A DNA stretch of 13,759 nucleotides from an uncultured Bacteroidales bacterium (GTDB taxonomy: Bacteria; Bacteroidota; Bacteroidia; Bacteroidales; UBA932): contig CAMNQO010000025.1 of assembly GCA_946549475.1 (NCBI GenBank), positions 1 through 13,759 on the forward strand, read 5' to 3'. This document shows positions 6,519 through 13,759 of this stretch, piece by piece (the first letter of the stretch is position 1; the number at the start of each line of letters is the position of its first letter). The translations under genes and the position numbers were made by a program. The notes under the pieces are model-generated. The model saw nothing but the letters and a program-made list of their open reading frames with translations, ran no database searches and was not told the DNA's origin.

Positions 6519-8080
6519 AACGGCAGGTTGTCGTGTTTTTTGGCGGGGAGTTCCTGTCTCTTGCCGGCCAGTTGCTCCAGGGCACGGCAGACGCGGAAGC
6601 GGGTGTTGCGCGGCTCGATAATGTCGTCGATATAGCCGTAGGACGCGGCCTCATACGGGTTGCAGAAAAGGGCGTCGTATTCGTCTTTCTTCTCTTGCCG
6701 CAGCGCCGACGCTCTGGCGGGATCCGTCTCGGCCTTGATTTCCTTGCCATAGAGGATCTCCACGGCCCCGTCAGCCCCCATTACGGCGATGTTCGCCGAA
6801 GGCCAGGCATAGTTGATATCGCCCCGCAGTTGCTTGCAACTCATTACGATATGTGCGCCGCCGTAACTTTTGCGCAGGGTCACCGTCACCTTGGGAACGG
6901 TGGCTTCTCCATAGGCATACAGCAATTTCGCCCCGTTGGTGATGATGCCGCCGTATTCCTGCTGCGTGCCGCAGAGGAAGCCCGGCACATCCACCAGCGT
7001 GACCAGCGGAATGTTGAAAGCGTCGCAGAAACGCACGAAACGCGCGGCCTTGCGGGAAGCGTTGATGTCCAGTACGCCGGCCAGGACGGCAGGCTGGTTG
7101 GCCACCACACCCACGCTGCGGCCGTTGCAGTGCGCAAAGCCGACGATGATATTTTTCGCCCAACTCTTGTGTACTTCCAGAAATTCGCCGTCATCGACGA
7201 TGCTGCCGATGACCTTGTACATGTCGTAGGCCTTGTTGGGGTTGTCGGGAATCAGTTCGTTGAGGCTGTCGTCCACGCGGCCCGGCGGGTCGGCGGTTTC
7301 CCGGAAAGGGGCCGCCTCGCGGTTGCTGGAGGGGAGGAAGGACAGGAGCCGGCGAATCAGGTCCAGGCCTTCCTGCTCGCTTGCAGCGGCGAAATGTGCC
7401 ACTCCGCTCTTGGTGGAATGTACCTGCGCTCCGCCCAACTCTTCCTGGCTGACGACTTCACCCGTGACGCTCTTGACGACTGCCGGACCGGTCAGGAACA
7501 TATAGGAAGTGTCCTGGACCATGATGTTGAAGTCGGTCAGGGCGGGGGAATAGACGGCACCGCCGGCGCAGGGACCGAAGATGCCGGAAATCTGGGGCAC
7601 GACGCCGGAGGCGAGGATGTTGCGCTGGAATATCTCTCCATAGCCGGCCAGGGCGCAGACGCCTTCCTGGATCCGGGCGCCGCCGCTGTCGTTCAGCGCG
7701 ATGCAGGGGGCTCCGTTACGCATGGCGAGATCCTGCACTTTGCAGATTTTCCGGGCCTGCGTCTCGGACAGGGAGCCGCCGCTGACCGTGAAATCCTGGG
7801 CATAGACATACACCGGCCGTCCGTCCACCGTTCCGCAGCCGGTCACGACGCCGTCGCCGTCCACCTTGTTGTTTTCCATGCCGAAATGGGTGCAACGGTG
7901 CTGCATGAACATGTCATATTCTTCAAAACTGCCTTCGTCGAGCAAGGCGGCCAGACGCTCACGGGCTGTCATTTTCCCTTTGGCGTGCTGCGCCTCGATG
8001 CGTTTGGGGCCGCCTCCCAAGGCGGCTTTCCCACGCCGTCCGACCAGTTGTGCGATTCTTTCACTTTGCTTGCCAGTCAT
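6515..8080 (-). CDS. mmdA: Methylmalonyl-CoA decarboxylase alpha subunit (carboxyltransferase)
   Basis: A 521-residue acyl-CoA carboxyltransferase with two crotonase-like halves. It moves the carboxyl group from (S)-methylmalonyl-CoA to biotin on MmdC, yielding propionyl-CoA. The N-half shows KGKMTARERLAALLDEGSFEE (34-54), DFTVSGGSLSE (96-106), the oxyanion motif DSGGARIQEG (131-140) and GPCAGGAVYSPALTDF (169-184). The C-half shows LVDVPGFLCGTQQEYGGIITNGAKLLYA, RKSYGGAHIVMS and NYAWPSANIAVMGADGAVEI. Sequence alone does not separate it from propionyl-CoA carboxylase beta chains. The adjoining Na+-pump subunits favour the decarboxylase, the final energy-conserving step of propionate fermentation. 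It is the first gene of its operon and starts 43 bases after the esterase stop, with a TAnnTTTG box in between. The family's frequent partner, methylmalonyl-CoA epimerase, is not adjacent here. Confidence 0.92.
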   Translation of the reverse strand: MTGKQSERIAQLVGRRGKAALGGGPKRIEAQHAKGKMTARERLAALLDEGSFEEYDMFMQHRCTHFGMENNKVDGDGVVTGCGTVDGRPVYVYAQDFTVSGGSLSETQARKICKVQDLAMRNGAPCIALNDSGGARIQEGVCALAGYGEIFQRNILASGVVPQISGIFGPCAGGAVYSPALTDFNIMVQDTSYMFLTGPAVVKSVTGEVVSQEELGGAQVHSTKSGVAHFAAASEQEGLDLIRRLLSFLPSSNREAAPFRETADPPGRVDDSLNELIPDNPNKAYDMYKVIGSIVDDGEFLEVHKSWAKNIIVGFAHCNGRSVGVVANQPAVLAGVLDINASRKAARFVRFCDAFNIPLVTLVDVPGFLCGTQQEYGGIITNGAKLLYAYGEATVPKVTVTLRKSYGGAHIVMSCKQLRGDINYAWPSANIAVMGADGAVEILYGKEIKAETDPARASALRQEKKDEYDALFCNPYEAASYGYIDDIIEPRNTRFRVCRALEQLAGKRQELPAKKHDNLPL

Positions 8081-8104
8081 AGCGATGATTCTTTGTTAAA
8101 CAGG

Positions 8105-8112
8105 CAAAGTTA
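8105..8112 (-). promoter_or_regulatory. Candidate -7 box upstream of the mmd operon
   Basis: Read on the - strand, TAACTTTG matches the Bacteroidota -7 consensus TAnnTTTG exactly and ends 24 bases before the mmdA ATG. It lies in the short AT-rich gap after the esterase stop. No clear TTTG -33 element is seen at the expected distance, so this is a moderate call. It would let the fermentation operon be transcribed independently of the esterase upstream. Confidence 0.45.
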
Positions 8113-8123
8113 ATCATTTTGTT

Positions 8124-9848
8124 TCAATAAAGGAAGGGCTGCACGAAATCCCAGATGCGTTCGATCCAGTTGTAACTGCCCGTTCCGGGTGTGGCAGCCC
8201 GTTGGAAACAGTGCTTGCGCAGGGCTAGGGTGTGCAATTCGGACTGGATTCCCATGGCCCGCATTTTCTCCCAGACCTTGACCGAGCCCATGGAGGCATA
8301 CCCGTCCGCATCGCCATGCAGGAAGAGCATGGGGGCTGTGTCCAGGTCGAAAGAAAACTCGGGAGCCAGCGTATCATCCTCTCCGTTTCCGCCGTTCGTG
8401 TTGTGCCCGTCGAAACCGTCGCGCAAGACATAGGCGGGATAAATGCCGATGCCCCAGGCAACCCGGCAGGAAATCTTGTCGATGCCATCTATTTTCAGAT
8501 AAGAGTTGTGCCGGGAGGAAGTGACCCCCATCAGGGTCAGGTGACCGCCGGCGGAGGACCCCATGATGCCGATGCGTTCCGGGTCAAGTCCGAGAGAATC
8601 GGCTTTGGAGCGTACCAGGCGGATGGTGCGCTGAAGATCCTGCCAGGCCGTGGTGTGCTTGGCCAGCCCTTCGGGGCGGGGAGTCCGGTACTTGAGCGTA
8701 ACGACGGTCACGCCTTTTCCATTCAGAAAACGCCGTACGGGGGCGACTTCGAATCCGTCGGGGTCGTTGCCCTGGTAGGAGCCCCCGGAATAGATGATCT
8801 GGATGGCCCGGCTCTTCCTTTCTTTGGGGAAATGCCATTCCATGTAGGGCTGGCATTGCGCCTGACGCCAATCCGGCGTCTTCCCCTCGGGCCAGACCGC
8901 CTGTCTGACGACTCTTTCACGCGCCTCGTCGGAAGCATAACGGTCCATGATTTTTTCTTCGGGCGCAAGGGGACCGAGCCAGCCCATCTGGGTCATAAAT
9001 TCAAGAGCCCGCTCCAGACCGTAGGCTCCATGTCCCTTATCGGGATACAGATGCAGTTCGGCCGGTACTCCCTTTTCGCGCAGTTTGCGGTATATCAGGG
9101 TAGAGCCGTTGGGAGAGTAGGGGTCTTTTCCGCCGTGATGCAGGCTCATCGGGCAGGTCTTTTCATCAAATTGAAAAACGGAACTGATGCTCACATCGGC
9201 GCCGTAGCCATCCCGCGTGGCCTTCGTCCCTGTCTCTCCGTCCGTGGTCACATAGGCCGGCGCATTGGCGACGGCCCAGTTGATGTGGCAGGGAATGTCG
9301 TCGATGGCATCGATGCGTCCGTAGGCCGGAGTCTGGGATGAAGTGGCGAGCAATACGCTCAGATGTCCTCCGGCGGACATGGCGATGACACCGATTTTCT
9401 CCGGGTCGAACCCGCGTCTGGCAGCCTGGGACCGGACTACCCGCACGGCACGCTGTCCGTCCTCCCATGCGCTTTGGTAGATGGGGAGGCCTTCGGGACG
9501 CGGCGTGCGATAGACCAGATTGACGCACTGGATGCCGGCGGCCGTCAGTTCTTTGTGCCATTTGTCAATCAGTCCGACATCGCAGCAACTGTTATAAGCG
9601 CCGCCCGAAATCAAAATCATGCAGGCGTCGTTGTCTGCCGCCGGATCCGGGGCCTCGAACCATTCCAGGTACGGTCGCGTCCAGTCTTTGGCCTTGAATC
9701 CGGGCGCCTTGGATATGTCCGTCATGGCGGCAATCTGCTGTGCCTGGCTGTCCGGCATCCGGCCTTTCGGCCAGATGTACTCCTTTTTTCCCGCCAATAG
9801 TGTCGTGGCGCACAGAAGCGCCAGCGTCAAAACCATCATTTTCTTCAT
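8124..9848 (-). CDS. Secreted tandem alpha/beta-hydrolase (BD-FAE/acetyl-esterase-like)
   Basis: With the ATG at 9848 this is 574 residues: a signal peptide (MKKMMVLTLALLCATTLLAG) then two homologous hydrolase domains. Each opens with WP-[KE]-G-x-x-PD (26-33 and 319-326). Each then has an oxyanion loop (SGGAYN 81-86, SGGSYQ 354-359), a Y-R-T-P-R-P-E-G-L motif and a nucleophile elbow. Domain 1 has AMSAGG (Ser158), Asp242 and His273. Domain 2 has GSSAGG (Ser432), Asp515 and His546. Both triads look complete, although the first elbow has Ala for the usual Gly. The family contains acetyl-xylan and feruloyl esterases, so removal of acyl groups from a glycan outside the cytoplasm is the likely role; the substrate is unknown. 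An upstream in-frame TTG at 9884 is rejected because it lies in the -7 promoter box. The gene is divergent from susC. Confidence 0.82.
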   Translation of the reverse strand: MKKMMVLTLALLCATTLLAGKKEYIWPKGRMPDSQAQQIAAMTDISKAPGFKAKDWTRPYLEWFEAPDPAADNDACMILISGGAYNSCCDVGLIDKWHKELTAAGIQCVNLVYRTPRPEGLPIYQSAWEDGQRAVRVVRSQAARRGFDPEKIGVIAMSAGGHLSVLLATSSQTPAYGRIDAIDDIPCHINWAVANAPAYVTTDGETGTKATRDGYGADVSISSVFQFDEKTCPMSLHHGGKDPYSPNGSTLIYRKLREKGVPAELHLYPDKGHGAYGLERALEFMTQMGWLGPLAPEEKIMDRYASDEARERVVRQAVWPEGKTPDWRQAQCQPYMEWHFPKERKSRAIQIIYSGGSYQGNDPDGFEVAPVRRFLNGKGVTVVTLKYRTPRPEGLAKHTTAWQDLQRTIRLVRSKADSLGLDPERIGIMGSSAGGHLTLMGVTSSRHNSYLKIDGIDKISCRVAWGIGIYPAYVLRDGFDGHNTNGGNGEDDTLAPEFSFDLDTAPMLFLHGDADGYASMGSVKVWEKMRAMGIQSELHTLALRKHCFQRAATPGTGSYNWIERIWDFVQPFLY

Positions 9849-9881
9849 ATTCATTGTATTTATCATCATCTTGCAGTCACA

Positions 9882-9889
9882 CAAATATA
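9882..9889 (-). promoter_or_regulatory. -7 promoter box of the esterase gene
   Basis: On the - strand TATATTTG matches TAnnTTTG exactly. Transcription would start a few bases downstream, near 9875, leaving a leader of about 25 bases to the ATG at 9848. The box covers the TTG at 9884, which rules that codon out as the translation start. A -33 TTTG is not evident. Confidence 0.55.
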
Positions 9890-9924
9890 ACTATTTTTCC
9901 CGGATTGCATGTTTGTTCGTGCGG

Positions 9925-9942
9925 AATGTATATCCGTACATT
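9925..9942. repeat. Inverted repeat AATGTA-N6-TACATT
   Basis: AATGTA at 9925-9930 is the exact reverse complement of TACATT at 9937-9942, with a 6-base spacer containing TATCCG. It lies about 35 bases upstream of the esterase -7 box and could be an operator. Six-base arms can also arise by chance. Confidence 0.4.
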
Positions 9943-10019
9943 TCTTCTTTTCTTTTTTTCCGGACGGGCTCTCGTGCATAAAATCCGTACGAAAATATCC
10001 GTTTCCAATTTCTGTACGG
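9932..10019. promoter_or_regulatory. Recurring ATCCGT / CCGTAC words (possible operator half-sites)
   Basis: ATCCGT occurs at 9932-9937, 9983-9988 and 9997-10002. The extended word CCGTAC occurs at 9934-9939 and 9985-9990, 51 bases apart. Its reverse complement GTACGG is at 10014-10019. Such clustering between divergent genes resembles binding sites for a shared regulator. No regulator gene is in the window, and significance was not computed. Confidence 0.35.
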
Positions 10020-10030
10020 CGCTACCTTTA
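10002..10030 (+). promoter_or_regulatory. Weak candidate promoter of susC
   Basis: TTTC at 10002-10005 and TACCTTTA at 10023-10030 are each one base off the Bacteroidota -33 (TTTG) and -7 (TAnnTTTG) elements, with 17 bases between. The -7-like box ends 32 bases before the susC ATG. Two mismatches and slightly short spacing keep confidence low; a weak core promoter would suit activator-dependent expression. Confidence 0.3.
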
Positions 10031-10062
10031 GCCACGAAAACATCCAAAACTATTTAAACGAC

Positions 10063-13000
10063 ATGAAAAAATGTAACAAACGGTTTTTGCCTCTCGGATG
10101 GCTTGTCCTGTTGATGGCGCTGTTCCAGGCACAAACACTATCCGCGCAGTCGCGCCCGAACCTTATCATTCAGGGAAAGGTCGTGGATGTGGATAACACA
10201 GCCATTATCGGAGCCGTTGTCAAAATCCAGAACAGGCAGGCTGCTGCCACCGTCTCGGACCAGGACGGAAACTTCTCCCTGGAAGCCCGGACGGGCGACA
10301 TGCTGGAAATCTCCTCTCTGGGTTACAAGACCCATACGGTCCGCATCGCATCCGCCCGGTTCCAGACGATCGTCCTGGAAGAAGATGTCATCCAATTGAG
10401 CAATGTGGTCGTCGTCGGATACGGAACGACCAGCTTGGAGAAATTGACAGGCGCCGTAGCCAGCGTATCGACCGACGACTTCAAGAACCGTCCGATTACC
10501 GATGTGTCGCTGGCCCTTCAGGGCAAGGTGACCGGTGTGCATGTCACCCAAAATTCCGGACAGCCCGGCTCGGATGGCGGCACCATCGTCATCCGCGGTA
10601 TCGGTACGCTGAACGATTCTTCGCCCCTGATCATCGTCGATGGGTTTGAATCTTCTTTCGATAAAGTGGACCCCAAAGACATCGAATCCATCACGGTCCT
10701 GAAAGATGCCGCTTCGGCCGCCATCTATGGCAACAAGGCGGCCAACGGTGTCGTCCTGATCACGACCAAGAAAGGAAAAAGCGGGAGAATGTCCATTGAA
10801 TACAATGGTTATGTGGCCGTCCAGCAGGTCACCCGCTATCCTTCGCTGCTGGGGTCCGTCGATTTTCTGGAATTATACAACGAGGCCCGCATCAACTCCG
10901 GAATGCAACCGGCCCATACCGAGGAATATATCGACAATTTCCGGCGGGGAGACAATCCGGCGGAGTACCCCAGTCGCAACTGGGCCGAATTCTATTTCAA
11001 ACCGGCCCTTCAGCACAACCATTACCTCAAAATGAACGGCGGTACGGACAAATTGTCTTATGCGCTGTCACTGGGCTACCTGGACCAGGAGGGCATCCTG
11101 AAGGGAACGGGGTACAAGAAATATTCCTTCCGCTCGAATGTTAACTCCTCTTTTCTGAACGACCGCTTGAAAATCGCCGCCAATCTGTCCGGTTATGTCG
11201 GCAACCAGACCGACCTGATCGACGGGACCCAGTCCACGCTGGCCCGCATCGTCCAGATGCACCCGACCGTCGTCGCCAAGATGGAGGGCTACGGCTGGAC
11301 TTCCTGGTTTTACAACGATGCCGCCCGCGAGGCCGGGGGTGCCACAAGCAAGAACACGAACAGTTTTACGGGAAGTCTCAACGCCATCCTCGACATTACC
11401 CGGCACCTGCGGCTGGAGGGAGCGGTCAGTTACGACCGCAATATGGAGTTCCGGCAGACTTATGCGCCCAATATCCGCCTCAAAACCATTGAAACCGGCC
11501 CCAATGGGGAGCAGACCATCGGCGACTACTCCTCGCGCGAATCATTGATACGGGAGAGCAGTTACCGCCACGGGACCTTGTCCAGTTATGCCACCCTCTC
11601 CTATTGGATCGATGTCAAGGACGACCATCATTTCAAAGTGCTGGCCGGCGCACAGCAGTCGCAGTGGGACGGCAAGTACTATCAGACAGAGCGTAGCCGG
11701 CTGACGGCCAACCTGCCGGCCCTCGAAGTGGGCGACCCCGAGACCCAGAAAAATTCAGGATGGGAATCTCTTTCCCGGTCCTTGTCCCTGTTCGGACGTT
11801 TCAATTACGACTATAAGGACAAGTATCTGCTGGAGTCCAACATCCGCTATGACGGCTCATCCAAATTCGCCCTCAACCACAAATGGGGCTTGTTCCCCTC
11901 CGTCTCGCTCGGATGGCGCATCGCGGAAGAACCCTTCATCAAGAACAATGTCTCCTGGCTGGATGAATTGAAAATCCGCGTTTCCTGGGGACAACTGGGC
12001 AATGAGAAAATATGGAGCCTGTATGCCGGGACGGACATCTTGTCCATCGGCGGCAGGGGCAATAATTATATTTGGGACAAGCAGGAAGCGACGGGCGCGG
12101 CCGTGTCGTACATTGCCAACAAAGATCTGACCTGGGAAACGACCACGCAGACGAATCTGGGCTTCGACCTCACGGTTTTTGACTCCCTCTCCCTGTCGGC
12201 GGACTTTTACATCAAGCAGACCGATGACATCCTGATGCGGTTGCCGGTGTCCGGAACCTTCGGATTTACCGAAGACCCGTGGATGAATGCCGGCAAGATG
12301 CTCAACCGGGGCTGTGAATTTACCTTGGGTTACAACAAAAGGGGACTGCTCGACGGTCTGGACATCCACGCCGTTGCAACTTTCTCTTTCAACAAAAACA
12401 AGATCCTGGATTTGAAAGGTACGAGTCCCACGCTTCGGGACAACCTCGGCATCATCTTGCAGGAAGGTCTGCCCATCAACACCCTGTACGGCTACGAAGT
12501 CGAGGGCATCTACCAGAATGATGAAGAGATTTACAATCACCTGAAGTGCTTTGACGAGGAAGGCAATACGCTCAACTCCTATTCGGGTCTCATCCCCGTT
12601 CCCGGCGATATCCGTTTCAAGGATCAGAACGGAGACGGCATCATTGACATGCAAAACGATCGCGTTCCCCTGGGCAATCCCGCGCCCGACTGCCTGTTCT
12701 CCTTCTCTGCGGGGGCCCGGTACAAAGGGTTTGACTTGACCGTCTTCCTGCAGGGTGTCGTCGGCGGCAAGGCCTGGAGCACCGGCCAGTTGGTCTCTCC
12801 TTTCTACAACAACTACAACACGGCCGGGTGGATGGTACACCGCTGGACGCCCGAAAGGCCGAACAATACCTATCAGCGCTTATTTCTCGACAACCAGCGG
12901 GCGAGTATCAAGTCGGCCTACTATACCGAAGACATGTCGTATCTGCGCTGCAAGAATGTCGAATTGGGCTATTCCATCCCCCGGACGCTCCTGAACCGGA

Positions 13001-13173
13001 TCCGTATTTCCGGTCTGCGGGTTTTTGTCAGCGGACAGAACCTGTTCACCCTCACCCGTTACAAGGGATTTGATCCCGAAAGAGCCGGATTTGACAACGA
13101 ATATGGCACGAGCAATATTTACTCCTATCCTTTGGTCAAGACCTTCACCGCCGGTGTCAACATAACTTTCTAA
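10063..13173 (+). CDS. SusC/RagA-family TonB-linked outer membrane transporter
   Basis: A 1036-residue outer-membrane beta-barrel that imports glycan fragments (or other nutrients) with its SusD lid, powered by TonB. A signal peptide ends near LSAQS (26-30). A carboxypeptidase-D regulatory-like domain (about 35-110; IQGKVVDVDNTAIIGA) is followed by NVVVVGYGT (114-122) and a plug domain with LTGAVASV, SPLIIVDGFE (187-196) and the SusC signature SITVLKDAASAAIYG plus NGVVLITTKKG (about 209-238). DQNGDGIID (854-862) is the calcium-loop-like motif frequent in this family. The chain ends in Phe, as barrels do. There is no STN domain, so it is not of the sigma/anti-sigma signalling subtype. susD begins 3 bases after the stop. 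The ATG at 10063 gives a good signal sequence; substrate cannot be inferred. Confidence 0.95.
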   Translation: MKKCNKRFLPLGWLVLLMALFQAQTLSAQSRPNLIIQGKVVDVDNTAIIGAVVKIQNRQAAATVSDQDGNFSLEARTGDMLEISSLGYKTHTVRIASARFQTIVLEEDVIQLSNVVVVGYGTTSLEKLTGAVASVSTDDFKNRPITDVSLALQGKVTGVHVTQNSGQPGSDGGTIVIRGIGTLNDSSPLIIVDGFESSFDKVDPKDIESITVLKDAASAAIYGNKAANGVVLITTKKGKSGRMSIEYNGYVAVQQVTRYPSLLGSVDFLELYNEARINSGMQPAHTEEYIDNFRRGDNPAEYPSRNWAEFYFKPALQHNHYLKMNGGTDKLSYALSLGYLDQEGILKGTGYKKYSFRSNVNSSFLNDRLKIAANLSGYVGNQTDLIDGTQSTLARIVQMHPTVVAKMEGYGWTSWFYNDAAREAGGATSKNTNSFTGSLNAILDITRHLRLEGAVSYDRNMEFRQTYAPNIRLKTIETGPNGEQTIGDYSSRESLIRESSYRHGTLSSYATLSYWIDVKDDHHFKVLAGAQQSQWDGKYYQTERSRLTANLPALEVGDPETQKNSGWESLSRSLSLFGRFNYDYKDKYLLESNIRYDGSSKFALNHKWGLFPSVSLGWRIAEEPFIKNNVSWLDELKIRVSWGQLGNEKIWSLYAGTDILSIGGRGNNYIWDKQEATGAAVSYIANKDLTWETTTQTNLGFDLTVFDSLSLSADFYIKQTDDILMRLPVSGTFGFTEDPWMNAGKMLNRGCEFTLGYNKRGLLDGLDIHAVATFSFNKNKILDLKGTSPTLRDNLGIILQEGLPINTLYGYEVEGIYQNDEEIYNHLKCFDEEGNTLNSYSGLIPVPGDIRFKDQNGDGIIDMQNDRVPLGNPAPDCLFSFSAGARYKGFDLTVFLQGVVGGKAWSTGQLVSPFYNNYNTAGWMVHRWTPERPNNTYQRLFLDNQRASIKSAYYTEDMSYLRCKNVELGYSIPRTLLNRIRISGLRVFVSGQNLFTLTRYKGFDPERAGFDNEYGTSNIYSYPLVKTFTAGVNITF

Positions 13174-13176
13174 GCC

Positions 13177-13759
13177 ATGAAAAAGAATTTATCAAAACTT
13201 CTACTCGCTATCCTGCTCTTTCTGCCGGCCGTTTCCTGTTCGGACTACCTGAACACGGTCCCCATCGACAAGTCTTCTCCCGACACTTTCCTGCAGGAGA
13301 TGGAACAGGCCCGGAGCCTGCTGGCTGGTGTTTACAACTGCCTGTACGATGCCAATCAGAACTACATGACGCCCTACACCTACGAAAACATGTCGGATAA
13401 CTCGTACAATCCGCATACCTGGGAATGGTCGAACGAATTTGGAAAGGGGACGCAGACGGCCTCCAGCTGGTGGGCGGAGTATAAATGGACCCGGGACTGG
13501 CTCGCCATTTCGCGCAGCAACGCGCTGATCCGAGGGCTGGAAACGATCACATCCCTGTCGCCGGCTGACAAGAACCAGATTCTGGGCGAAGCCCGTTTTT
13601 TGCGGGCCCTGTTCTATTTCGACCTGGTCTGGTTTTACGGACGGGTCCCTCTGGTGGATGAACACACCCCCATTGAGAACAAGCCACGCGAAGAAATCCC
13701 TGTCATCTTGTCATTGATCCATGACGACATCGACTTTGCCATCGCCCATCTGAGACATG
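13177..13759 (+). CDS. SusD/RagB-family nutrient-binding lipoprotein (3' truncated)
   Basis: The frame opens at the ATG 3 bases after the susC stop and stays open to the window edge (194 complete codons). A short lipoprotein signal, K-K-N-L-S-K-L followed by a hydrophobic stretch, ends at PAVSC, so Cys20 should be lipidated and the protein held on the outer surface. SDYLNTVP directly after the Cys, TPYTYENMSDN in the first TPR-like region, and LGEARFLRALFYFDLVWFYGRVPLV (about 134-158) are characteristic of SusD. Family members are usually 480-650 residues, so more than half is missing to the right. It forms the hinged lid over the adjacent SusC barrel. Confidence 0.93.
   Translation, partial: MKKNLSKLLLAILLFLPAVSCSDYLNTVPIDKSSPDTFLQEMEQARSLLAGVYNCLYDANQNYMTPYTYENMSDNSYNPHTWEWSNEFGKGTQTASSWWAEYKWTRDWLAISRSNALIRGLETITSLSPADKNQILGEARFLRALFYFDLVWFYGRVPLVDEHTPIENKPREEIPVILSLIHDDIDFAIAHLRH

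Larger units (their letters stand above)
9849..10062. promoter_or_regulatory. Divergent promoter region between the esterase and susC
   Basis: This 214-base AT-richer gap separates two divergent genes. It holds an exact -7 box for the esterase, a weaker one for susC, a pyrimidine-rich run (about 9941-9960) and a 6-base inverted repeat. It also contains several ATCCGT or CCGTAC words. An A-rich leader, typical of Bacteroidota translation starts, precedes the susC ATG. I see no small gene or RNA in it. Confidence 0.6.

Noticed and set aside
6515..8080. Propionyl-CoA carboxylase beta chain
   Set aside because: The family is the same, but the co-transcribed MmdB/OadB-type Na+ pump and OadG-like subunit, with no biotin carboxylase gene, point to a decarboxylase.
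6533..8113. 526-codon open frame on the + strand opposite mmdA
   Set aside because: It is the exact antisense of a strongly conserved carboxyltransferase. Long open antisense frames are expected in GC-rich coding DNA, and its product has no recognisable motif.
8232..9341. 369-codon + strand frame opposite the esterase
   Set aside because: It is a shadow of the tandem hydrolase, whose catalytic motifs on the other strand are clear.
9849..9884. Longer esterase start using the TTG at 9884
   Set aside because: The TTG is part of the TATATTTG -7 box, and the extension gives a poorer signal peptide than the ATG at 9848.
9941..9960. T-rich run as an intrinsic terminator
   Set aside because: No GC-rich hairpin precedes it on the + strand and no gene ends there; both neighbours transcribe away from it.
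11857..12840. 327-codon - strand frame opposite susC
   Set aside because: It is antisense to the SusC barrel; no signal, domain or start context supports it.

Overview
The window reads as a chromosomal segment of a GC-rich (judged by eye, well above 50%) member of the Bacteroidota, probably Bacteroidales. Support comes from a SusC/SusD pair, Bacteroidota-type promoter -7 boxes (TAnnTTTG), near absence of Shine-Dalgarno sequences, a holB-ricT neighbourhood, and a Na+-pumping methylmalonyl-CoA decarboxylase operon of the succinate-to-propionate fermentation. An Alistipes/Rikenellaceae-like source would fit the base composition, but the sequence alone cannot prove the genus.

Left part (2-4521, + strand): a tightly packed housekeeping run. 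It begins with the C-terminal end of a probable PII-like small protein. Next come a trans-polyprenyl diphosphate synthase (quinone or undecaprenyl-type side chain), the DNA polymerase III delta-prime subunit (holB), a PSP1/RicT protein and a TrmB tRNA m7G46 methyltransferase. Gaps are 0, -4 (ATGA overlap), 16 and 26 bases, so one transcript is likely. TrmB and RicT both carry low-complexity, repeat-derived protein segments.

Middle part (4518-8080, - strand): mmdA-mmdD-mmdC-mmdB, a complete set of core subunits for a biotin-dependent, sodium-pumping decarboxylase. MmdA transfers CO2 from methylmalonyl-CoA to biotin on MmdC. MmdB, anchored with the help of MmdD, releases CO2 while exporting Na+. 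The operon converges on trmB, and the two stop codons share a TTAA palindrome, leaving no room for a separate terminator.

Right part (8124-13759): a secreted protein made of two tandem alpha/beta-hydrolase (BD-FAE/acetyl-esterase-like) domains on the - strand, transcribed divergently from a susC-susD pair on the + strand. SusD runs off the window. This looks like the edge of a polysaccharide utilization locus. The 214-base divergent intergenic region has a good -7 box for the esterase, a weak one for susC, and repeated ATCCGT/CCGTAC words that may be operator sites. No sensor or sigma/anti-sigma gene is visible, so regulation and substrate are unknown.

No tRNA, rRNA, CRISPR array, insertion sequence or phage gene was seen. 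I found no convincing new biological system. The most worthwhile oddities are the double-headed esterase, the repeated words in the divergent promoter, and the tandem-repeat insertion in TrmB.
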